Origin: Arthrobacter_H sp030452125
Lineage (GTDB): Bacteria > Actinomycetota > Actinomycetes > Actinomycetales > Micrococcaceae
Length of the DNA: 20,617 nucleotides
Assembly: GCA_052379645.1 (NCBI GenBank)
Contig: JBQSYU010000034.1
Strand: one strand, 5' to 3'
In this document: positions 15,610-20,617 of the stretch, piece after piece
Layout of the letters: each line of letters opens with the position of its first letter
Position numbering within the stretch: position 1 is the stretch's first letter
Notes under the pieces: model-generated
The model's input: the letters and a program-made list of their open reading frames with translations, nothing else
Database searches by the model: none
Told to the model about the DNA's origin: nothing
Translations under genes and position numbers: made by a program

Positions 15610-16809
15610 ATGACTTCCTACCGTGATCTTTTCCGTGCCCCTGGCGTCCTTCGCGTCGTGGTCTCGCAACTGGTCGCGCGTTTTCCCGCCGGGATGCTCG
15701 CGTTGGCCGCGCTGATCCACGTCGAGCACGTCCACGACTCCTACACCGCCGCCGGTCTGGTCCTGGCGGCACTGGCCATCGGGCAGGCGGTGGCCGGACC
15801 GCTGAGCAGCCGGATCTTCGGCCGCTTCGGCATGCACCGGGTCCTGCTGGTCACCCTGGTGCTCTCCGGGTCGACGATCCTGGTGCTGGCCCTGCCCGGA
15901 CTCTCCGTCATGGCCTATGCGGTGATTGCCTTCATCAGCGGGATGAGCACCCCTCCCTTCCAGCAGGCGGCCCGCTCGATCTACCCCTCGCTGGTGGCCC
16001 CCGGCGCCCGCGGCGCCCTGTTCTCCTTCGACGCCTCCCTGCAGGAGGTCATCTGGATCCTCGGGCCGGTGCTGACCACGTTCGTCTCCCTGACCATCAA
16101 CACCTCGTTGGGCGTGGTCATGGCGGCAGCCTTCGTCACCGGCGGGGGTATCTGGTTCATCACCACCAAACAGATCTCCCGCGCCGTCGCCGCACCGCCG
16201 ACGGGCCGCCTCGGCTCCGTCCTGCGCTCGCCGGCCCTGCGCCTGGCGGCGGTCATCGGTTTCCTGATCTGCGGCTGCATCTCGATGGTCGAAGCCTCCG
16301 TCGTGGCGACCTTCGGTGAAGGCGGAGCCCAGTCGGGCATCATCCTGGGGGTCCTCTGCGTCGGTTCGCTCTCCGCCGGGCTCTACCTGGGGCGCAAACG
16401 GATCAACCGCTTCAGCACGGCACGGCGGATGGTCGTCGTCGTCATTGGTCTGGCACTGGCCACCGTCAGCACCGACTTCTGGTGGCTCATGGCCACGGTC
16501 TTCCTGGCCGGTCTCGGGGTCGCCCCGGTCATTGCCGCCCTGACCCAGATGACCTCGGCCGGGGTTCCGGCAGCCGACGTGGCCGAAGCCTTCGGCTGGA
16601 CCACGACGGCGCAGCTCATCGGGATCGCCCTGGGATCCGCGGTGGCCGGGGCCCTCATCGATGGCCCCGGCACCCAGGCCGCGCTGGTCGGTGCCACCGT
16701 GGTCGCCGCCATCACCCTGGTGGTGGCGCTGGTCGTCAAACGCGGCCAGCCGGGGGTCCCGGAAACGGTGGAGGAACTGATCGACGCCGGCTACACCAAG
16801 GCCGCCTGA
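15610..16809 (+). CDS. Major facilitator superfamily transporter
   Basis: From ATG 15610 the product is 399 residues with about twelve hydrophobic helices in two six-helix halves. The half-to-half linker is near residues 195-205 (SRAVAAPPTGRLGSVLRSPALR). The first cytoplasmic loop SSRIFGRFGMHRVLLV resembles the MFS motif A region. This form (a short drug-efflux-like MFS with GMSTPPFQQAARSIYPSLV) is usual for exporters in actinobacteria, but the substrate is unknown. There is no clear ribosome-binding site. A -10-like TTATGC seven bases upstream suggests a leaderless message. It is divergent from the XRE-cupin gene, which probably controls it. An in-frame codon at 15490 would run through the operator cluster and into the regulator gene and is rejected. 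Its stop lies 7 bases from the convergent cardiolipin synthase frame. Confidence 0.9.
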   Translation: MTSYRDLFRAPGVLRVVVSQLVARFPAGMLALAALIHVEHVHDSYTAAGLVLAALAIGQAVAGPLSSRIFGRFGMHRVLLVTLVLSGSTILVLALPGLSVMAYAVIAFISGMSTPPFQQAARSIYPSLVAPGARGALFSFDASLQEVIWILGPVLTTFVSLTINTSLGVVMAAAFVTGGGIWFITTKQISRAVAAPPTGRLGSVLRSPALRLAAVIGFLICGCISMVEASVVATFGEGGAQSGIILGVLCVGSLSAGLYLGRKRINRFSTARRMVVVVIGLALATVSTDFWWLMATVFLAGLGVAPVIAALTQMTSAGVPAADVAEAFGWTTTAQLIGIALGSAVAGALIDGPGTQAALVGATVVAAITLVVALVVKRGQPGVPETVEELIDAGYTKAA

Positions 16810-16816
16810 GCGGTCG

Positions 16817-18280
16817 TCACTGCAGGGAGGAGGTCAGTCGGGCCAAGTTGTCCAGGACCTTCTCCCTGGCCGGCCGACCGACCCAGTCCTGAAGCGCGAG
16901 CTGCCGGCTGTTGGCGCGATAACCGTCCTCGATCGCCCGGACCCGTCGGACGAATGCTGCGCCTTGGATCATGACCGAGACCTCCATGTTCAGGCTGAAG
17001 GAGCGGATGTCCATATTGCTGGATCCGATGACGGCGACATCGTCATCGATGGTGAAATGTTTGGCGTGGAGCACCGTCGGCGACGCGTAGAGGTGGATCT
17101 TCACCCCGGCCCGCAGCAGCGCCTCGTAATAGGAGCGTTGGGCATGGTGGACCAGTACCTGGTCGCCGATCTCCGACACGAAGAGTTCGACGTCCAGGCC
17201 CCGGGCCGCGGCGGAGATGATCGCCAACAAGGTTGATTCCTCCGGCACGAAGTAGGGGCTGGTGATGCTGATCCGCCGTTCGGCCTTGTGGATCAGGGCG
17301 ACATACAGCTTCAGGTTGTTGTCGTTCTCGAAACTGGGCCCGCTGGGCAGGATCTGGGCGTCGAGGAGCCCGGGTGCCTCGGAGATGACCACCGGGGTGG
17401 TGTCCAGGGGGAGCAGCTCGCCGGATTCGCTGAACCAGTCGGTCACGAACACGGCTTCCAGCTCGCGGACCGCAGGCCCTTCCAGCCGCACCATCAGCTC
17501 ATGCCAGTGCAGGTCCAGCTTGCTGCTTTTGCTCTGGTGGTATCCGGCCTCGATCATGTTTTGCGACCCGGTGAAACCGGTGTGCCCATCGACGACGACG
17601 AGTTTGCGGTGGTTGCGTAGATCCGGGCGCTGCCACTGACCGCGTCAGGGACGCAACGGCAACATCGCATGGTATTCGGCGCCCAGCTGTTCCAGCACCG
17701 TTCTGGTGTGTCGGCGGTGGGGATTCATGAAGCCGGAGACATGGTCGGACAGCACCCTGACCGTCACCCCGCGGTCCACCGCACGGGCCAGCGCGTCGAA
17801 GAACGGTGCGGTGGAGTCGTCGTGGACCAGGATGTAGAACTCGACGTGGACGTAGCGGGTGGCTTGGTCGATCTCAAGGATCATCGCGTCGAAACAGCCC
17901 TGGTAGTCATCGATGAGCTCGATCCGGTTGCCACCGACCATGGGCAGGGCCCCGAGGTTCTCGTTGAGGGTGACCACCGAACGCAACCAGGCCGGCCACT
18001 GGTCGCTGTTGCCCACCCGATGCAGGCCCTCGGTGCGTTCCAGGATCAACGCGTTGACGTGCTGTTGCTTATCGCGGCGATTGCGGGGGAGTCGGCTGAG
18101 CCCGATGAGGAAGAAGACCAGGGCGCCGAGGTAGGGGATGAAGACGATGACCAGCAGCCAGGCGACCGCCGTGGAGGGGCGGCGGTTGGCAGAGATCAGC
18201 ACGATGGCGATCGTGCCCACGACGGCATGCAGGGCAATGAGGAGCAGGGCAACCGTGTCGAGGCCGTCGGGGGTGATCAT
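16817..18280 (-). pseudogene. cls: Cardiolipin synthase (phospholipase D family) with an in-frame TGA
   Basis: Reading from ATG 18280, the single frame to 16817 covers 487 residues, the normal length of bacterial cardiolipin synthase, but codon 212 is TGA (17647-17645). Before it lie two membrane helices (residues about 8-30 and 38-60) and the N-terminal catalytic half up to MLPLRP. After it, the same frame continues RGQWQRPDLRNHRKLVVVDG. Both HKD motifs lie after the stop: H-R-K-L-V-V-V-D at codons 224-231 and H-A-K-H-F-T-I-D at 405-412. The next ATG (17557) lies beyond the first HKD, so neither fragment could be a complete enzyme. TGG to TGA is one simple change. It is a recent pseudogene, a sequencing error, or a readthrough case (the context is UGA-C). 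If intact, it would join two phosphatidylglycerols or equivalent lipids to form cardiolipin at the membrane. Confidence 0.88.
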
Positions 18281-18357
18281 GGGTTCAGACTGTCATGGCG
18301 GAGACGAAGCCGGTAGTAGGTGGCCGGCCTCGACGAACGGGTGTTGCTGCGAGGTGG

Positions 18358-18555
18358 TTAGGGCTCCTGTTCCTGCGTTTCGTCGTCGTCCTCGATGGCC
18401 ACACCATCGCGTTCGCCTTCAAGGTGTCGCCGCAGTTTCTCCTCGGTCTCCTGGCGCCGACGCGTCATGTTCCGGAAGTCATCTTCCTCGCCGCCGTGCG
18501 GACCCGCTTGACGTCGCTCCGCGCGCTGCAGCGGAGTCCTGCGTCGTTCGGTCAT
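18358..18555 (-). CDS. Small highly charged unknown protein (65 aa)
   Basis: The start is ATG 18555-18553, with GGGGAG seven bases upstream. The 65-residue product is almost entirely charged or polar: an Arg-rich N-terminus (MTERRRTPLQRAERRQAG), a central Arg/Glu helix-prone segment (TRRRQETEEKLRRHLEGE) and an acidic tail (IEDDDETQEQEP). No membrane segment or known motif is visible. Its start shares one base with the stop of the proline-rich gene upstream (TGATG), a typical coupling overlap, which supports both genes. The function is unknown. The same frame is open far upstream to 18969, but that extension conflicts with the better-supported proline-rich gene. Confidence 0.6.
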   Translation of the reverse strand: MTERRRTPLQRAERRQAGPHGGEEDDFRNMTRRRQETEEKLRRHLEGERDGVAIEDDDETQEQEP

Positions 18556-18797
18556 CACCGCGCACTCCCCATGGACCCGCCGGGGGCCTGTTCGCGCCGC
18601 GGGTCCGTTTCGGGCTCCGGGGGAACCACGATGGGTTCGATGAGCGGTTCGGGCCAGGGCTCCGAAGGCTCCGGTGAGGTGGGCGGATCCGTAGCCGGGA
18701 CGGTGCTCGGGCTCGGTTCGGGCTGCGTGGGCGGCTGCGTCGTCGGATCGCCGGGGATCGATGCCCCGTGATCCGCCCGGGGATGTTCCTGATACAT
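18555..18797 (-). CDS. Small proline-rich acidic unknown protein (80 aa)
   Basis: The start is ATG 18797-18795, preceded by GGAGGA at ideal distance. The 80-residue product is dominated by Pro, Glu, Thr and Ser (PTQPEPSPSTVPATDPPTSPEPSEPWPEPLIEPIVVPPEPETDP) and is probably disordered. It has no signal peptide or membrane helix. Third codon positions are strongly GC, as in the neighbouring genes, which argues for real coding in this frame rather than in the two overlapping alternatives. It ends in a TGATG overlap with the charged 65-residue gene. I do not recognise it. Confidence 0.6.
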   Translation of the reverse strand: MYQEHPRADHGASIPGDPTTQPPTQPEPSPSTVPATDPPTSPEPSEPWPEPLIEPIVVPPEPETDPRREQAPGGSMGSAR

Positions 18798-18835
18798 GGC
18801 ATTCCTCCACCTGTCTTGGACGGATCGTCCGTGGC

Positions 18836-18969
18836 TCAGGGACGACGCCGGCGCGGGACGGGCTCTGCGCGTACCCGCACGTCTGCCCGCACGTCCTGTC
18901 TGAAGTGAAGCACCGGTCCGGTGGGTGGGTCAATGGTTCCAGGAGCCCGCAGGCCCGCGCGTCCTCCAT
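18836..18969 (-). pseudogene. Possible frameshifted mini-ORF (about 43 residues)
   Basis: ATG 18969-18967 has a near-perfect ribosome-binding site (GGGAGG, seven bases spacing), but its frame soon gives atypical codons. The adjacent frame reads plausibly as APGTIDPPTGPVLHFRQDVRADVRVRAEPVPRRRRP and stops at 18836. Adding one base in the GGG at about 18946-18950 would join them into a 43-residue protein. It lies 38 bases upstream of the proline-rich gene on the same strand. The evidence is only the ribosome-binding site and codon pattern, so this is weak. Confidence 0.3.
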
Positions 18970-19065
18970 GGCTTTCCCTCCCGGGGGCGCTGCCGGCAGC
19001 AGGTAGTGTCGGGGGTGCCTTCAGCGGCGCGGATCGCGTCGACTGCCAGCCGAAAGGGGAGAACG

Positions 19066-20277
19066 ATGTCCACCTCTGCGACAGGACGACCCGGCTCGGG
19101 GACTGCTTCCGCCCGGACGAGGGACGACGCCGCATCCGCGGGGGTCATGCAACGCGCCGGGCGCTGGATGGCGGAGCTGGTGAAACGCCCCGACTTCGTC
19201 ACCGACCTGCTGCAGATCCTCAAATCAGTGGTTGCCGGGACCGGTTCGTGGTGGTTGTCGGTCCATGTCCTGGAGTCCCCGTTGCCGTTCCTGGCGCCCT
19301 GGGTGGCCCTGCTGACCGTGCACGCCACCGTATATCGCTCGCTCTCCCACGGGGTTCAGACGACGGTGGCCTCCATCATCGGCGTCGGACTCTCGTTCGT
19401 GATCGGCAACTACCTCGGCGTCGAATTGTGGACCTTCGCCCTGGCCCTCCTCGTCGGACTGGTCGGGGCACAGGTGACGTGGATCCGCGACGAGGGAATG
19501 GTCATCGCCACCACTGCGGTTTTTGTCCTGGGGAGCGGGTTCTCCAGCCAGGAACCCCTCTTGCTCGACCGCATCATCGAAGTCGGCCTGGGTGTGGGCG
19601 TAGGCGTGGTGGTCAATCTGTTGATCATCCCTCCGCTGCGGGATCAGCAGGCGGCACGCTACGTGGACAGCATCAACCGGCGAATGGGGGAGGTGCTGGG
19701 CAACATGGCGGAGGAACTCTCCGACCAGTGGGACACCGACCGGGCCGACGCCTGGTATTCCGAGACCCAGTCGATGTCCGATGAGCTGAACTCGGCCTGG
19801 CAGTCCGTCCGCTTCGCCCGGGAAAGCAGGCGGGCCAACCCGCGGGGTGGACTGCGGGCACTGCGCCGCTCGCGTGCGGCCACCAGCGGCAAACCCGCCT
19901 CCAGCCAGGAGGTCAGCTACGAGCACATCCTCTCCAGGGTCGACGAGGGAATCTCGCATCTGCGCCATCTGGCCCGCACCCTGCGCGACGCGACCTACGC
20001 CTCCGGTGAATGGGACGAGCGGTTCAGGCAACAGTGGGTGGCCCTGGTGCGCGATTGCGGCCGATCGATCGCCGATCCCGACGCCGACGTCGAACCCCTC
20101 GCCGACCGCTTGACCGAGCTGGCCTCGACGATGTCGGAAGACCATGAACTTCCCCAACGCCGGTGGCCGCTCTACGGGGCGCTGATCACCAGCCTGCGCC
20201 ATATCGTGGTCATCGTCGACGATGTGGCCTCCGCGCGGGAAGCGCGCGAGTCCGCCAGCAGGAACCCGGAGGATTAG
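19066..20277 (+). CDS. FUSC / aromatic acid exporter-like membrane protein
   Basis: From ATG 19066 (AAGGGGAG upstream) the product is 403 residues. After a hydrophilic N-terminus of about 50 residues, six hydrophobic helices follow between about 50 and 190 (KSVVAGTGSWWLSVHVL, FLAPWVALLTVHATVYRSL, VASIIGVGLSFVIGNYLG, FALALLVGLVGAQ, MVIATTAVFVLGSG, EVGLGVGVGVVVNLLIIPP). A long, mostly helical cytoplasmic domain extends to the C-terminus. The pattern, including the PLPFLAPWVALLTVHATVYRSLSHGVQ segment, matches the aromatic acid exporter/FUSC superfamily. Some members export aromatic carboxylates, but substrates in this subgroup are not established. The in-frame upstream codon at 18925 would add an atypical N-terminus and is rejected. 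It is divergent from the small-protein operon. Confidence 0.83.
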   Translation: MSTSATGRPGSGTASARTRDDAASAGVMQRAGRWMAELVKRPDFVTDLLQILKSVVAGTGSWWLSVHVLESPLPFLAPWVALLTVHATVYRSLSHGVQTTVASIIGVGLSFVIGNYLGVELWTFALALLVGLVGAQVTWIRDEGMVIATTAVFVLGSGFSSQEPLLLDRIIEVGLGVGVGVVVNLLIIPPLRDQQAARYVDSINRRMGEVLGNMAEELSDQWDTDRADAWYSETQSMSDELNSAWQSVRFARESRRANPRGGLRALRRSRAATSGKPASSQEVSYEHILSRVDEGISHLRHLARTLRDATYASGEWDERFRQQWVALVRDCGRSIADPDADVEPLADRLTELASTMSEDHELPQRRWPLYGALITSLRHIVVIVDDVASAREARESASRNPED

Positions 20278-20357
20278 GCAGGGAGATTCCGGTGAGCACG
20301 CCGGGGCAGCTACGCGGAGGATAAGCGGTTGACCAGTGGATTCCGTGATCCGCGCCA

Positions 20358-20386
20358 GTGACACCCGTGGGTTTATCTCGTAAACT
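20358..20386 (+). promoter_or_regulatory. Sigma-A-type promoter for a leaderless small gene
   Basis: GTGACA (20358-20363, five of six matches to TTGACA) is separated by exactly 17 bases from TAAACT (20381-20386, four of six matches to TATAAT). The ATG of the next gene begins eight bases after the -10 box, where transcription would normally start, so the message is predicted to have no leader. Confidence 0.6.
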
Positions 20387-20393
20387 ACTTTTT

Positions 20394-20549
20394 ATGGGGC
20401 TCGTACTTACATTGATCATTGTCGGAGTAATTCTTCTGGTGCTGGGCGTCGCGGTGGAGGCTGCGAAGTTCCTCTTGTGGATCGGTATAGCCATCCTCGT
20501 GATTGGTGCCGTGATGTGGGTATTGCGCGGCGTCAAGAACCGGGTCTGA
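20394..20549 (+). CDS. Tiny hydrophobic membrane protein (51 aa, DUF6131-like)
   Basis: The 51-residue product MGLVLTLIIVGVILLVLGVAVEAA... has two hydrophobic helices (about residues 3-20 and 24-44) joined by a short turn and ends in a basic tail RGVKNRV, so a two-helix membrane hairpin is likely. It resembles the very small 'hydrophobic protein' families of actinobacteria such as DUF6131, by style only. An in-frame GTG at 20358 coincides with the -35 box, so ATG 20394 is preferred. No ribosome-binding site precedes it (the bases before ATG are TTTTT), in keeping with leaderless translation. The function is unknown. Confidence 0.65.
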   Translation: MGLVLTLIIVGVILLVLGVAVEAAKFLLWIGIAILVIGAVMWVLRGVKNRV

Positions 20550-20606
20550 GCGGCTTGCTACGACCGCGGAGTGGGCGGTGACCCAACCCGTGCGCCAAGC
20601 GGTCAC

Positions 20607-20617
20607 GGGGGGGGGGG
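20607..20617. repeat. Terminal 11-base G run
   Basis: The window ends with eleven consecutive G. No other run of this length was noticed in the window. Such a tail at a contig end is typical of two-colour Illumina dark-cycle calls or an unresolved homopolymer, so it should not be taken as biological. Confidence 0.6.

Noticed and set aside
14836..15837. Continuation of the flavoprotein frame upstream to 15837, suggesting a 785-residue fusion
   Set aside because: The added part runs out of frame through the XRE-cupin gene and into the MFS gene, and has no domain. The FAD motif starts right after ATG 14835.
17645..17647. Selenocysteine at the TGA in cardiolipin synthase
   Set aside because: No cardiolipin synthase is known to use selenocysteine, and I see no convincing SECIS-like stem directly after the codon. 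TGG to TGA mutation or error is simpler.
18358..18969. A single 203-residue minus-strand protein
   Set aside because: Its middle overlaps the proline-rich gene, which has a better ribosome-binding site and codon pattern. Only the last 65 residues look real and have their own start.

Overview
The window looks like chromosomal DNA from a high-GC Gram-positive actinobacterium, most likely a Micrococcales/Micrococcaceae (Arthrobacter-type) organism. This rests on strongly GC-rich third codon positions, GTG/TTG starts, several ATGA-overlapping gene pairs, leaderless-looking starts and the protein families present. The lineage is inferred from style and was not tested by a search. No tRNA, rRNA, CRISPR array, insertion sequence or phage gene was seen. 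The window ends in an 11-base G run that looks like a contig end.

Left edge (1-1101, minus strand): a three-gene leftward operon made of a small membrane protein, a frameshifted protein that weakly resembles the LpqN/DUF1795 type, and a gene that runs off the window. Next comes a 326-bp divergent spacer with a perfect 17-bp palindrome.

Peptide-use block (1428-9451, plus strand): a secreted S33 (tripeptidyl-aminopeptidase-like) hydrolase with its own terminator, then a complete oligopeptide/dipeptide ABC importer. The importer has two permeases, a fused double ATPase and a substrate-binding lipoprotein. A CRP/GlxR-like GTGA-N6-TCAC site lies in front of it, an intercistronic hairpin sits just before the binding-protein gene, and a 13-bp stem-loop follows the operon. 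Secreted peptidase plus importer suggests peptide scavenging, possibly under catabolite-type control.

Middle (9506-13452): an unrecognised membrane protein (minus), an amidase-signature enzyme (plus), then a tightly coupled operon of an ECF-like sigma factor, an O6-alkylguanine-DNA alkyltransferase and an AlkB dioxygenase. This is a self-contained alkylation-repair unit with its own sigma factor and is the most interesting functional arrangement here.

Right (13480-20617): a flavin disulfide reductase-like protein and an XRE-cupin regulator (minus) diverge from an MFS transporter. The regulator/transporter spacer is packed with AGTGCA/TGCACT half-sites. A full-length cardiolipin synthase frame follows, interrupted by one in-frame TGA just before the first HKD motif. 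Then come two small coupled proteins (one proline-rich, one highly charged), a possible broken mini-ORF, a FUSC/aromatic-acid-exporter-like membrane protein, and a tiny hydrophobic protein with a good promoter and no leader.

Up to three reading frames appear broken by single-base changes (530-540, 17645-17647 and, less surely, about 18950). With the G-run end, these could be real gene decay or draft-assembly errors; only read-level data can decide.
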